NCBI GenBank assembly: GCA_028752905.1
Contig: JAQNBH010000007.1
Location: 45,116,910 to 45,180,909 of the forward strand
Reading direction: 5' to 3'
Origin: Cladorhizidae sp. MBARI D1340-BT2
Taxonomy: Eukaryota; Porifera; Demospongiae; Poecilosclerida; Cladorhizidae
DNA length: 64,000 nt
Program-made: the position numbers and the translations under genes
The notes under the pieces: model-generated
The model's database searches: none
The model's input: the letters and a program-made list of their open reading frames with translations, nothing else
What the model was told of the DNA's origin: nothing
Part shown: positions 12,101 to 21,354 of the stretch, piece by piece
Layout: each line of letters begins with the position of its first letter
How positions within the stretch are numbered: the first letter of the stretch is position 1

Positions 12101-15100
12101 ATGCACCTCGAAATGCAGTGCCATCCAAAATGTAATGACCTCCATATTAGGTAGCACAATCCAGAATAAGATTACAAGAAATAAAAGATGCAAAGTATAT
12201 TAGCAGATGAGGTAACAGATTGTGCTAATTTGGAGCAGGTTTCAAATAGTGATACAGTTTTCTGTCACTTAAAGAGTAGAAAGGTTTCTTAAATGTTAAA
12301 AAGTGACCTAATGTGCCCATTTTGACAAGAATGAGCTATTTCAGACAGTTTTTCCACATAGATGTGGCAGTCAAGGCTATAATGGTGCAGCCAGTATAGC
12401 AATGTGTGTCTTCAGGCAAGGATCTGTCAAGTATGCCCTTTAGCTTTATATACTCACTGTCAGAGTCACGGGTTAAATCTTTGTACTGTGAAAGCTGCTC
12501 AATTTCCAATATCAGAAATACCAACGGTGTTATTTCAGAAATTGCAAAAGTTTTAAAGTTTTTACGTACTCCTTAAAGCGTCAGCATTTTTTTGAGCATG
12601 TTATTGAATCAGTTTCACCTGCAGAGAAAAGAGTTAAGCTCAAGGACTTGTCCCGAACACGCTGGGTTCAGAGGACAGATTCCTATGGTATTTTATGACT
12701 TGTATCTTGCAATTATTAGTAGTTCAGAGTATGGCAATTGGTCTTGGGATTCAGAAACCTTGACAAAAGCAAATATTTCCATCACCTCACGCATTACAAT
12801 GAGAATCTTTAGTAGTCTTCGATGTGTTACGATCAACCTTCAAAGAGGACTCATGATGTTGTGTCTGCATATGAACACATTCCAGATATGCACTGGAGTT
12901 GGAACTAGATGTGCGCTGGAGTTGGAACTGCTAAAAACAAACAGTGATGCAGAATCCCACGCTTGGTTTGAAGAAATCAAGACTTTTGCTGGCAGCATTA
13001 ACATACCTGCCCAGGAATACATCAAGACAAGTACATGGAACCAATGTTTCTGCAGACAGCCCTGAAGTGTAATATCGCAGAAACATCATGATGCCTTTCT
13101 TGAATCCATAACACAGATAGAACCAGATTTGGATCAATTCACCAGACAAAGATAAAACTTCTTGGTCTCATTCCATCCACTGCTGTGTCTATGCCTTCCT
13201 CCATTAAAGATGTGGTGAACTGTACAAGTCTGACTTGCCTTCTCCTCCATTAAGGATGTGGTGAACTGTACAAGTCTGACTTGCCTCCTCCTCCATTAAA
13301 GATGAGGTGAACTGTACAAGTCTGACTTGCCTTCTCCTCCATTAAAGATGTGGTGAACTGTACAAGTCTGACTTGCCTTCTCCTCCATTAAAGATGTGGT
13401 GAACTGTACAAGTCTGACTTGCCTTCTCCTCCATTAAAGATGAGGTAAACTGTACAAGTCTGACTTGCCTTCTCCTCCATTAAAGATGAGGTAAACTGTA
13501 CAAGTCTGACTTGCCTTCTCCTCCATTAAAGATGTAGGGGGTGAACTGTACAAGTCTGACTTGCGTTCTCCTCAATTGCTCTCTAAGAGAGGGAAGACAA
13601 AATTTATTTCTATGTCACCAGATGACAGGCCTGACTCTCTGCGAGCAGCTTTACTATGCTGTGATGAAGATGCCTTTCCTAATATAAAAGTACTTCTAGT
13701 TATAGCTGCCTGTGAGTCAGAGAGAGCCAACAGCCAGCTGAAGTTGCTGAAGACATATCTTCGATCTACAATGTCGGAAGAGCAATTTGGTGCTTTGGAA
13801 GCAATCAAAGTCCATCGTAGAATGGTCCAAGATCTTAATTTCAACCATCTGGTTGCAGCCTTTGCAAACAAGCCCCCTCGCAGGATGGCTCCACCCTGCC
13901 TGCCAACACAGTAAATGATAACACAGTAAATGATATAATTTTATGTAAATGTCTGTTTGCATGCTCATTATTTAAATGACTTTTTGAAAACTGGGTGTGG
14001 TTTAATAAAGCAGTCATAAACTGAACCCTGCCCCTCTTCAATTTTCTAGATCCGCCCCCAAGCCTAACTAGAAGCTGGGAGCAAACAATGTCCTTGTGAT
14101 TGTTTTTCCAGGATAGGAAATGGATAGAGAATGGCTAGGAGAACCGAGTGTGACCAACTTCCAAGCATTACTCAGAGGAGCATTGATACTAGAATGCTCA
14201 TTTTAGTGCCTACAGTAGTGGTGGTTGAGCAGCCCATTTAGTTTGACATGGTCAACATATACTCTAGCTTACACCTTCTAAACTCTCTCAGGAATAACAG
14301 AATTACCTGCACACTGCATGACCTTCTTTCTGTTCATGGTCCATTCTGTATTCAGTTTGACTCTCTTTGCCAGCAAGTCTCTTCTGTGAGGATGCACCAG
14401 TTCTTGTTTCCCATGCTTGTAACTGTCTCTGCGATTGGCTTATCCCTTACCACATCACAGAGGCTGTGTCAAGGCGTGTCCACCCTGTACCTAACAGCTG
14501 TGTCAAGGCGTGTCCACCCTGTACCTAACAGCTGTGTCAAGGCATGTCCACACTGCACCTAACAGAGGCTGTGTCAAGGCATGTCCACCCTGTACCTAAC
14601 AGCTGTGTCAAGGCGTGTCCACACTGCACCTAACAGAGGCTGTGTCAAGGCGTGTCCACACTGCACCTAACAGAGGCTGTGTCAAGGCGTGTCCACACTG
14701 TACCTAACAGAGGCTGTTTCAAGGCACGTCCACACTGTACCTCATTAATGCGCGTTGGATGCTAGGAAAAAAATCCTCTTCAAAGTCAATATGTGTTAAT
14801 TGCCTCCACAGCTGAAATAAGAGCAGTAGAAAGCAAAAATAATGAGCCTATCAAAGTCAGTCAATATTACATGCTGTAGTTGAGATGGAGTTTGTTTTTG
14901 CGTCCTTTTCTTGCTGATCAGCTACCTACAGATGCACAGGAAACATTTTCTGCAGAGAATAGAGAGGAGAGAGCTGAGGGAAAGGCAGAGCTAATAAAGG
15001 TTGTGACATGCAGATGATGTATAAAAATAGCAACAGTTCTCTTGTGATGTAGTTGGTCTAGCTAGCTAGCTAGTTTGGCCCCAGGCCACAGATAGTACAC

Positions 15101-18100
15101 AGCTAGTTCCAAAGTTCCAAACTGCAGCCATCGTGAAGACATGGGTGAATAAAATTCTGCACACGCACATAGCTATTTGATCGCTTTCTGGTCTTTTCGA
15201 CTGGTGGATCAGATTAATGCGCAGTATTCTAATTCTAATTCTGTGTTGGCGCGACCAGTGCACATTAGTGTGTGTTTACTTGTGCAGTGTGTGTGGACAG
15301 GCCTTCAGTCATACAGTGAGCTAATAGTAAGAGCTGGCTGTTAAGGAACAGTGAGCTAATAGTAAGAGCTGGCTGTTAAGGAGGAGGGACGGTACCCTTC
15401 ACTTGAGGTTCACCACTTTGGAGCTCTATAGATTCTGAACACTTTACCTTGTGAACTTGATATAGATTATTTATTATGTATAATCTTTAAATAAATAGCC
15501 CTCTCTCTTGATACTAAAAACCGCTGCATGGTGTGACCATGCCAAGGTTACAGGCAGACAAAGTTGGGGACCTCAAAACCTGCACGCCTGGATTTTCTGC
15601 AGTTCTACCAGTTGCTAGAGGAAGCCCTACTCTGACAAAATGAGTAGTTTCATTAACTCTAAAACTGAGTACATGGTCTGTGAAAATGTTTTCGACCAGC
15701 TGCTTGATTAACCACTACACAATATCTGATTAACCACTACTCAATCTGATTCATGCTTGATTAACCACTACTCAATATCTGATTAACCACTACTCAATAT
15801 CTGATTAACAACTACTTAATATCTGATTAACCACTACTCAATATCTGATTAACCACTACTCAATATCTGATAACCAAATATCTGATTAACCACTACTCAA
15901 TATCTGATTAACCACTACTCAATATCTGATTAACCACTACTCAATATCGGATTAACAACTACACAATATCTGATGAACCACTACACAATATCTGATACCA
16001 CTACTCAATCTGATTCATGCTTATTAACCATGTACTGAATGAGAATAGGCTTCTTTTGGCCACTGATAGTGAGGAGCTAGAAAACAGGTTTTGAGGTCCC
16101 CAAGTTCCCAACTTCGCCTGCCCGTAACTTGGGCGTGGTCATACCTAATGCAAACAGTTTCAGTATTAAAAGAGAGCATACAATATATCACAACTTCCTA
16201 GAGTGGAGTGTGCAGATTCTATGGCTCCAAAGTCCTAACCACGTATTTTTTACAAATTCTAACGCAGTCTTTTGGTTATGACTTTGGAGCTCCATAGATT
16301 ATGGTACTTCACTGTATGGACTGGAGGTCTCTCTGTGGGGTCTCTTTTGATAGGATGTTGCATAGGTATACAGGTATACCTATGCCAAAGTTATGTGCAG
16401 ATAAAGTGGGGTTACTTCAAGGACTGAATTTGTTGCAATTGTGGCTACTGATAGGAAAGTACTGGACAGTTGAAATTTGATATTTGTGGCTAGAGGAAGC
16501 CCTACTTTACGGGAACAAGTGCACTGTTGAAGATCTGGCAGAGAATTTTTTTCCTACACCCATCATTGACACTCATGTTTTAGCGCCTAGTACAGCTTCA
16601 CCTGTTGAGTGACCTCCCCGGCAGAATTAAACTCTTTTATACAGCCGTGGTTTTACATGGGCAGAGGTAAGTTTTGTCCTCGGTACCAATTGTAGAAACC
16701 TAGTCTGCCTAGCAAACTCAGCTAACTATTAGTACAGCCACCACTGCAGTTTACTTATCATTTGTTCATAAGTATTGTGAGCATTACAGCACACACTCTC
16801 TCTCTGACAACCAGTTAATGATGTGATACCAGGCACACTATGTAAAAGGGACCTAGAGCCTTCTACAGTTATCTAAGCTTACATAACCTAACTAAGCAAC
16901 CATGCATTCTGCACACAAAAGACAAAAACATAGTCAGAGGTAATAGTTCAACCTATGCAACCAAAACAGGTCCACACTCATGCATCACAGTTCAGTTGAG
17001 TATGTCTTGGGTAACAAGGCATAACACCATGTAACAACTAGCTCTAGGTCTAGTCTTGGTCCATGTAGTCGGAGTTTTAGTCCCAACTAAACTAGTTTTT
17101 TATTCTTTTCTCTCGTATAACAGACTTCATGTGACAATTTAGAAGACCCACCATCATCAGCCATCCTTACCACACGAGAAATACCACTCTACTTGCAGGA
17201 GCTCACAGATACTCTCAAGTTCTTGTTCAACAAGCTAGATTACGCAATGGTTTGTATAGGTTATTAGCGGGCCAGGTTCTGATTGAGTCACATGCGACAA
17301 AGCCAAATTATGGCTCCAACTAGTCCACATATATGAGGCACTTGGTGCTGTAGCATTATTCCAGATGAAGGCTAGAGTGTCTAGCCTTGCACGTCCTCGA
17401 GTGAGTAATTTTCAAGTTGATAAGTTCTCAATGAACTCTCAGTTGACATAAAGAAATTACAATGATATCACCTTAGACCCATAGCCAGCCAAGACAGAGA
17501 TGGCTATCGCCTTCACTGACTTTTTCATGGCTAAAAATATATATATCTATCATAATAGTGATAATAGTTTTTGAAATGTCTGACCCTAGACTTTCACGCA
17601 TAAGCAATCATCAGGCTGGCACAATGAGGAACTGGTATGAGAGATAGTATATATGGGGTGGAATGGTGGACATGTAGACAGGGTCAGGTGTCAATGTGTT
17701 TTTGAGTAACTGGTTGTCTGCACTTGAAGAATTCAGATCCTTTGTTTAGAGTTGTTTGTTTGTCTGAGTATATGATGGGAGTTTCTCTGATACAGCATTT
17801 TGGTGTGCTTGAGTAGGATTGGTACTTTGTCGATGATGGGGGCCATTTAATGTTCAAGTCTCTGCCTAAAATGCTTCACATAATCTGCCAGAGGCTAAGC
17901 AGTAAACATTAATAAGCAACAAATATGGACAGAGATCATATATGTATATTATATATATAATATATATTATATATATAATATATATTATATATATAATATA
18001 TATTATAATATAATATATATTATAATATATATATATATAATATATATATACACTAATATAATATATACACTAATATATATACATATATATATACATTAAA

Positions 18101-18316
18101 GCATGTCATACAGAAAGCATGTCATACAGAATGTACTACTTCTTTGTTTAGGATGGCTTCTCAGCGGTGAAGGTGGAAACTCATCTTCCTCAAGTGGTTT
18201 GCCCGTACAAGCGTCCAACAAACTGCCCAATTTCTGTTTCTGGATCTACTTCAATCTACTATTACCCACACCTTACCTTACTTCTTACCATGCTTCTATT
18301 TGTGATCCAGTGGTGA
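2606..18316 (+). CDS. MOXD1-like: DOMON/copper type II monooxygenase, MOXD1-like (13 exons)
   Basis: Exons: 2606-2890, 2985-3131, 3186-3359, 3422-3514, 5433-5615, 5686-5952, 6565-6622, 6684-6826, 6890-6955, 7108-7229, 8382-8541, 17124-17249, 18152-18316; together 662 codons, near the usual size of the family. Two ATGs (2606, 2609) open a signal peptide of about 22 residues; a DOMON domain spans roughly residues 28-140. The N and C copper-monooxygenase domains follow. Predicted copper ligands are all present: H247-H248, H319, H398/H400 (HTH) and M481 (QEMC). A hydrophobic C-terminal tail suggests membrane or GPI attachment. Family members hydroxylate small substrates with ascorbate in the secretory pathway; the MOXD1 substrate is unknown and cannot be read from sequence. 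All junctions keep frame; exons 12-13 rest on splice sites, phase and tail similarity, so are less certain than exons 1-11. Confidence 0.87.
3132..3185 (+). other. 54-bp GC-AG intron (intron 2)
   Basis: Family alignment puts [10 protein letters not shown] directly before [11 protein letters not shown]. The only junction that keeps frame is ATG|gcaagc ... ttctatag|GCC, so the donor is GC rather than GT. The rest of the donor (GCAAGC) is a good U1 match, as is typical for GC-AG introns. Confidence 0.75.
3186..3514 (+). CDS. MOXD1-like exons 3-4: start of N-terminal monooxygenase domain
   Basis: Exon 3 carries [14 protein letters not shown], the linker from DOMON to the catalytic core. Exon 4 carries [17 protein letters not shown], the conserved opening of the copper type II monooxygenase N domain with its first disulphide cysteine. 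The intron between them is 62 bp (AAT|gttagg ... ttgcag|GTT). Confidence 0.88.
3629..3804. repeat. 88-bp direct repeat, two copies, in intron 4
   Basis: Two adjacent copies share CCTTCCTTCCCTGACAGTTA through TAAGCATGTGGCATATA. Nothing else was recognised in the first kilobase of intron 4. Confidence 0.9.
3805..5432. repeat. Intron 4 remainder; source or partner of the inverted copy at 1-866
   Basis: The second half (about 4645-5432) matches 1-866 in reverse complement. It includes imperfect CAGACC/DNQTS-like low-complexity repeats near 4800-5060, CTAGCTATGCCCTGCCCTAG repeats at about 5110-5200 and a poly-G run near 5285-5310. A minus-strand open stretch (4952-4662) is Ser/Thr/Gln rich and exists only because of these repeats; I do not call it a gene. 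3805-4640 shows nothing recognisable. Confidence 0.75.
5433..5952 (+). CDS. MOXD1-like exons 5-6: first copper site
   Basis: Exon 5 encodes [10 protein letters not shown], the paired histidines of the CuH site, and ends in WAVGGM. Exon 6 encodes the family pattern [11 protein letters not shown], the third CuH histidine, then [11 protein letters not shown]. The short 70-bp intron (ATG|gtatgc ... tttgtag|GAC) is phase 0. Exon 5 has a damaged inverted twin at positions 134-1. Confidence 0.92.
5953..6564. repeat. AT microsatellite-rich intron 6
   Basis: From about 6060 to 6535 the intron is almost pure A/T, built of TATATAAGTAATATTTATATA and ATGTATTATTA-like blocks. It inflates an intron whose neighbours are 54-94 bp. 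The acceptor is ttttatag|TTTTTTCC. Confidence 0.93.
6565..7229 (+). CDS. MOXD1-like exons 7-10: second copper site
   Basis: Exon 7 ends in FLHTHLAG, the two CuM histidines; the Gly codon is split across the 61-bp intron. Exon 8 continues [10 protein letters not shown]. Exon 9 carries [14 protein letters not shown]. Exon 10 carries [15 protein letters not shown], where the Met is the third CuM ligand in the structurally known relative PHM. Exon 10 ends GA|gtaagt and is completed by exon 11 (phase 2). Confidence 0.92.
7010..7066 (+). pseudogene. Decayed duplicate of exon 10 in intron 9
   Basis: After a tatttag acceptor-like site, codons for [18 protein letters not shown] can be read before a stop, aligned to [18 protein letters not shown] of exon 10 just downstream. 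The flanking AGTTCTAAATACAATAT before it resembles GGTTCTAATTACAATATAG before the true exon, so the acceptor region was duplicated too. It has no matching donor and a premature stop, so it is most likely a dead exon. Confidence 0.72.
7945..8335. repeat. C-rich minisatellite, about 57-70 bp unit
   Basis: About six units share GTATGGGGCAACTCCTAGTC, a poly-C run of variable length and GGGTTAGCTAG. The array lies in intron 10. Variable C-run length explains the uneven unit size. Confidence 0.9.
8382..8541 (+). CDS. MOXD1-like exon 11
   Basis: The exon joins exon 10 through a split Asp codon (GA|C) and encodes [20 protein letters not shown] and an amphipathic stretch ending ALCINTS. It sits where the family has its last conserved segment of the C-terminal monooxygenase domain. 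The acceptor is tactacag|CCTGG and the donor TCA|gtaagt, phase 0. Confidence 0.85.
8705..8808. repeat. 12-bp tandem repeat CCTTAACCCTGG
   Basis: About eight to nine exact units. They are superficially like a telomeric repeat, but the unit is 12 bp and never reads CCCTAA twice in succession. It lies in intron 11. Confidence 0.93.
9055..10906. repeat. 40-bp minisatellite in intron 11, about 46 units
   Basis: The unit contains ACTGTAACTTGGCTTAG, CAACCATATTCAG and ACTTATAGCA. Many units are truncated internally, always between repeated sub-words. Single-base variants (GCAACC/GTAACC/GCAATC) recur in local runs, which suggests repeated block duplication. No coding frame was recognised. Confidence 0.95.
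11262..11900 (+). pseudogene. hAT 1 transposase N-terminal region with TTF zinc finger
   Basis: Recognisable words include [13 protein letters not shown] near 11275, then [35 protein letters not shown] and [10 protein letters not shown]. The W-HPWL-HYS ... C-x2-C ... HE-x3-YH order is the TTF-type zinc finger found at the N-terminus of this hAT group, which binds transposon DNA. The region changes frame near 11660. Confidence 0.8.
13195..13565. repeat. 46-bp minisatellite inside hAT 1 coding sequence, about 8 units
   Basis: Each unit contains AAAGATGTGGTGAACTGTAC and TCTGACTTGCCTTCTCC. One frame of the unit reads LYKSDLPSP, which is the segment that precedes the C-terminal dimerisation region in related transposases, so the array grew from the coding sequence. 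A 46-bp unit shifts the frame with every copy. Confidence 0.88.
13561..13914 (+). pseudogene. hAT 1 C-terminal dimerisation domain
   Basis: The 117-codon open stretch encodes [40 protein letters not shown] and VHRRM, the hAT C-terminal dimerisation signature (CERSFS...LK.YLRSTM). It is the longest open piece of the element and ends at a stop shortly before the right terminus. The upstream frame is destroyed, so it cannot act alone. Confidence 0.88.
14455..14745. repeat. 34-38 bp minisatellite, about 8 units
   Basis: Units contain GCTGTGTCAAGGCGTGTCCA and CTGTACCTAACAG, with AGAG present or absent between units. It lies in intron 11. The following 14750-15400 shows nothing recognisable. Confidence 0.92.
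15405..16260. repeat. Fold-back pair of family A repeats with 22-bp minisatellite between
   Basis: The left arm (15405-15600, family A in + orientation) and the right arm (16085-16260, inverted) are complementary over most of their length; for example GGGGACCTCAAAACCTG at 15574 pairs with CAGGTTTTGAGGTCCCC at 16089. The left copy continues to about 15660. The loop holds about 14 units of a 22-bp repeat with CTGATTAACCACTACTCAAT (15700-16020). No transposase was found. Confidence 0.8.
16260..16520 (+). repeat. Dispersed repeat family A, full-length copy
   Basis: All family landmarks occur in order: ACTTTGGAGCTCCATAGATT, a CTCTTTTGATA block, ATACCTATGCCAAAGTTATG, a GGGGTTACTTCAA block, TACTGATAGGAAAGTACTGG and TTTGTGGCTAGAGGAAGCCC. 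About 260 bp. It gives the best view of the family without internal arrays. Confidence 0.7.
17124..17249 (+). CDS. MOXD1-like exon 12
   Basis: After the acceptor ctcgtataacag, 42 codons run from [12 protein letters not shown] to LFNKLDYAM, ending at ATG|gtttgt. It is phase 0 at both ends, as needed by exons 11 and 13. It contains no family motif, so the call rests on splice sites, frame and position. The preceding 16525-17120 shows nothing recognisable. Confidence 0.6.
17320..17480 (-). repeat. Dispersed repeat family C fragment
   Basis: The words TTCAAGTTGATAAG, GAACTCTCAGTTGACAT and ATTACAATGATAT recur in the same or reverse order at 59230-59345, 46645-46705 and 37620-37680. It lies in intron 12. 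The origin is unclear; it could be a MITE or the end of a longer element. Confidence 0.5.
17943..18100. repeat. TA-rich microsatellite in intron 12
   Basis: Nearly pure (TA)n with ATATTATATATATAATATA palindromic blocks, ending just before the acceptor of exon 13. Confidence 0.95.
18152..18316 (+). CDS. MOXD1-like exon 13: terminal exon with hydrophobic tail
   Basis: The acceptor tttgtttag|GAT opens [20 protein letters not shown] and ends in a hydrophobic run ([14 protein letters not shown]) before TGA. A hydrophobic C-terminus is a known feature of MOXD1-type proteins. The codons of the tail lie in the first unit of an about 60-bp tandem repeat that continues into the 3' region. Confidence 0.66.
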   Translation, partial: DGFSAVKVETHLPQVVCPYKRPTNCPISVSGSTSIYYYPHLTLLLTMLLFVIQW

Positions 18317-18475
18317 ACAATTATTATCCGCACCTTACCATACTCTTTACCATGCTGAACATTATCCACACCTTACCTTACTTCTTACATGTGATTCTGT
18401 GGTGAACAATTATTATCCTCACCTTACCTTACTTCTTACCACGCTTCCATTTGTGATCCAGTGGTGAACAATTAT
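18262..18475. repeat. About 60-90 bp repeat, 3-4 imperfect units, across the MOXD1-like stop codon
   Basis: CACCTTACCTTACTTCTTAC and TGATCCAGTGGTGAACAATT recur three to four times with small losses. The first unit is coding (tail and stop), the rest lie downstream. Confidence 0.85.
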
Positions 18476-18581
18476 GGAACCAATGTTCTGGGACAGATTG
18501 TGTATTCTAGTATGTTGTGTTTTCCTTTGCTGTTTGTTTTTAATAGATATTTAATTTAAGAAATCACTAAAAACAACAATC

Positions 18582-18587
18582 AATAAA
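18582..18587 (+). promoter_or_regulatory. Candidate polyadenylation signal AATAAA
   Basis: AATAAA occurs 266 bases after the MOXD1-like stop in an A/T-rich context. It is the first such hexamer downstream; no transcript data are available. Confidence 0.5.
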
Positions 18588-18716
18588 TACATATATATAA
18601 TTATAGGATAACAAAATTAAGTCCAAGTCAAGAGAGTTCCCTCTCCAAGTTGTGCCCAAAACCAACATTTTATAATAATTGTTGTTATTGTTGTTGTTAT
18701 TATTATGTTATTATTA

Positions 18717-19589
18717 TTATAATCCGAGCGATAAAGACCAGAAGGCTCTGGTTGATGGCACTTTGGCTGAGACGAGTGCCCTGTGGACAATGTCATTCAT
18801 TGCAGCATGACGGTGGTGACGGCCTTCACTTCTGCGACAGCTTAGACCATGTAAGCCCAGGCTGTCCCCACGGCAACCCCACAATGATGACAGGTGGGGT
18901 CTGCACAGGGGAGCTCGGCCGACTGCTATCCTGATGGTGTCATCACTCATACGTAGGCCAAGTGAAGAAATGGGCAACATATTCAGCCATGCCCCTGATC
19001 TCTAGAGGCAAGCAGACCGGCTCTGGCTTTTGTGCTAAAGCAGAGGCCTTGGCCAAGTCCCAGGCCTGTCTTTGTTGGGCCTCACCTTCAGGAGGGTCTC
19101 CATCAAAACCTTCCGACCAATGGTGTTCAGCATCATCCAAATACGGCAGTGGAGATGAATATGAGGGGGACTATGCATTTGACAGGTGGAGGAGGCCACT
19201 GCTGAGCCCAAAAAAGCAGAAGGGATGTTGTTCACAGCACACCTGATGTCTGCTACAATTGAATTTAGCAACTTGTCGTAGTCCTGCAAAGCAGGAGAAA
19301 GGAAGCAGGGTAAATTTGTTAGGTTGTAGAGGAGTTTGGGGAGAGAAAAGGAATGCTTCAGGAGGAGGAGTGCATCATGTGAAGAGAAATGTTGGAGTCT
19401 GTCACCTATCCTTTTCAGTGAGGCCGATTGTGTGCCGGAAATTGATGTCACATCTTCAATCAAAGAACCCAAAACACTTGACTGGTGGGAGTTCATCACT
19501 TGGGCACCCTGTAGAAAGGGAAGGATGGAGTGTAGGGTATCTGGGTCTTCTTTTATTTGCTCCCATTTAACTGTAAACCAATTGCACAA
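18717..19589 (-). mobile_element. LINE retrotransposon 3' fragment
   Basis: The minus strand encodes the end of a reverse transcriptase and its C-terminal extension. The first piece (19589-19035) has IGDRLQHFSSHDALLLLKHS, FSLPKLLYNL and PCFLSPALQDYD, words shared by many invertebrate LINE ORF2 proteins after the RT fingers and palm. The second piece (about 18980-18717) has LGLRMSDDTIRIAVG, then a Cys/His cluster HGLSCRRSEGRHHRHAAMND and IVHRALVSAKVPS. The pieces are in different frames, with a shift near 19000. The RT catalytic core is missing, so this is a truncated dead copy. The clade is not assigned. Confidence 0.8.
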
Positions 19590-19599
19590 CCTTCTTGCT

Positions 19600-20530
19600 C
19601 AATCAGAATATTCTTTCATAACTTTTCTACAAATGAAAACTGGTGGGGGGGGGAGCAGATGCAGAAAGGAACCACCAGGCAAGAAACACACACTTGGAAA
19701 CAGGTTGAGCAAGTTTATTTAAAGACAAAAAATATTCATATCTATAATATTATACTGGTTCCCTATATAGTTATATGCATCTTAGCAATTGACTGAATCT
19801 GTATTCATCCGACTCTTTATTATGAAATTTTCTGATGTAAATTTCCACAATTAAACCCTCTATGCTCTACCTTCAACCTACTCGCCAAGTTCGGTTCAGG
19901 TATTTGGCCAGGCACAAGCCACACCTGCACACATACACATATTATCAACGTTATATATAATATATATATTATGTATCTATAATAGCATAACCTCATCATT
20001 TCAACTGGAATTCAACTACCGGTATCTTTAACACTTCGCATCTTCATATTTCTTTAACTTACTTCCACCTTCAGAGCCTTCCAAAGATCTAGCAATTATT
20101 ATGGCAGTAAAGAGCATGCTCACACTAGAATATGTTGAAGCTACCAGGAATTGTCTCAGATGAAAACTAGCAAACCTTACCTTAGTCCTTGGAGCAGTTC
20201 TGACACAGAAGATGTGGTTGGTGGTGGAGGAGGGGGTGGAGGAATACCATTTGCTCTGACAATGATATATATACTGCTTAATATAAACTATAAAACTGCA
20301 CTAGAGACAGCCTATGTGAAATACATGCACATACATGCACTCATACATCCATACATACATGCATGCATACATATATACATACATATATACATACATGCAT
20401 ACATATATAGCCACATATCACATTTTGACAGTTACACAAGCTTAGGGGCCTTCACCATATTTATAACATTTCTAGACCTAGCCATTACCATGAGCCAACG
20501 TGGCAAAATTTCTCCATTCCGAGCAAGATA
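19600..20530. other. No gene recognised; short microsatellites
   Basis: Apart from a TACA/TGCA tetranucleotide tract at about 20325-20412 and short TA tracts near 19950, nothing was recognised. Small open stretches here have no family features. Confidence 0.6.
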
Positions 20531-20532
20531 AG

Positions 20533-21045
20533 AGCTTTCACATTGACACCAAGAATGCTAATAAATTACTGGAGTTGTGACCAAGAATGCTAATAAATTA
20601 CTGGAGTTGTGCTAATAAATTACTGGAGTTGTGACCAAGAATGTTAATAAATTACTGGAGTTGTGACCAAGAATGCTAATAAATTACTGGAGTTGTGACC
20701 AAGAATGCTAATAAATTACTGGAGTTGTGACCAAGAATGCTAATAAATTACTGGAGTTGTGACCAAGAATGTTAATAAATTACTGGAGTTGTGACCAAGA
20801 ATGCTAATAAATTACTGGAGTTGTGACCAAGAATGCTAATAAATTACTGGAGTTGTGACCAAGAATGCTAATAAATTACTGGAGTTGTGACCAAGAATGC
20901 TAATAAATTACTGGAGTTGTGACCAAGAATGCTAATAAATTACTGGAGTTGTGACCAAGAATGTTAATAAATTACTGGAGTTGTGACCAAGAATGTTAAT
21001 AAATTACTGGAGTTGTGACCATAAATTACTGGAGTTGTGACCAAG
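20533..21045. repeat. 32-bp minisatellite, about 16 units
   Basis: The unit contains CTAATAAATTACTGGAGTTG and TGACCAAGAATG; a few units are truncated. ATGTTAAT/ATGCTAAT variants alternate. Confidence 0.95.
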
Positions 21046-21354
21046 AAAGTTACTGGATTTGTGATTTTTAAACCTTGATTTTGATAATGAAGCCTTCAGA
21101 TACAGGTTTGTGAATTATTCTAGTAATATAAACTTGCATGCATGAAATAATGTGTCAAACTTGAAATATATTAATTTTACAAAATAGAAATATGGTGTGG
21201 CCCCTCACACTTCACTTGTTGTGGTTACACAGGTTCAACTGGAACATCTCTCACACGCTGCATACCCTGTCACATGCCTCACCTCCTGACACACACCCTA
21301 ACCTAGCCAGCTGAACCCCAAAAACTCATGCATACAGTCAGTGATAGCAGTGAG

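Larger units (their letters stand above)
10911..14065 (+). mobile_element. hAT transposon 1, degenerate, in intron 11
   Basis: The left end TTAGTGGCAGATGCAGGGG and right end TTTTCTAGATCCGCCCCC resemble decayed hAT terminal inverted repeats of the CAGTGGCGGAT type; both flanks share AAGCCT but no exact 8-bp target duplication remains. Inside, in order: a TTF-type zinc-finger region (about 11600-11880), a catalytic-domain segment reading [14 protein letters not shown] (12202-12240), GYNGAS (12375-12395), a [17 protein letters not shown] segment (12630-12685), an internal minisatellite (13195-13565) and the C-terminal dimerisation region (13561-13914). Many stops and frameshifts separate these pieces, so the transposase is dead. 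It belongs to the ZMYM/52-kDa-repressor-like hAT group. Confidence 0.85.

Noticed and set aside
10911..14065. Exact 8-bp target duplication around hAT 1
   Set aside because: The flanks share only AAGCCT with shifted position; the ends are too decayed to define the duplication.
20533..21045. CRISPR array
   Set aside because: Units are contiguous 32-mers with no unique spacers, and the genome is eukaryotic. The same applies to the 22-, 27-, 33-, 40- and 43-mer arrays.
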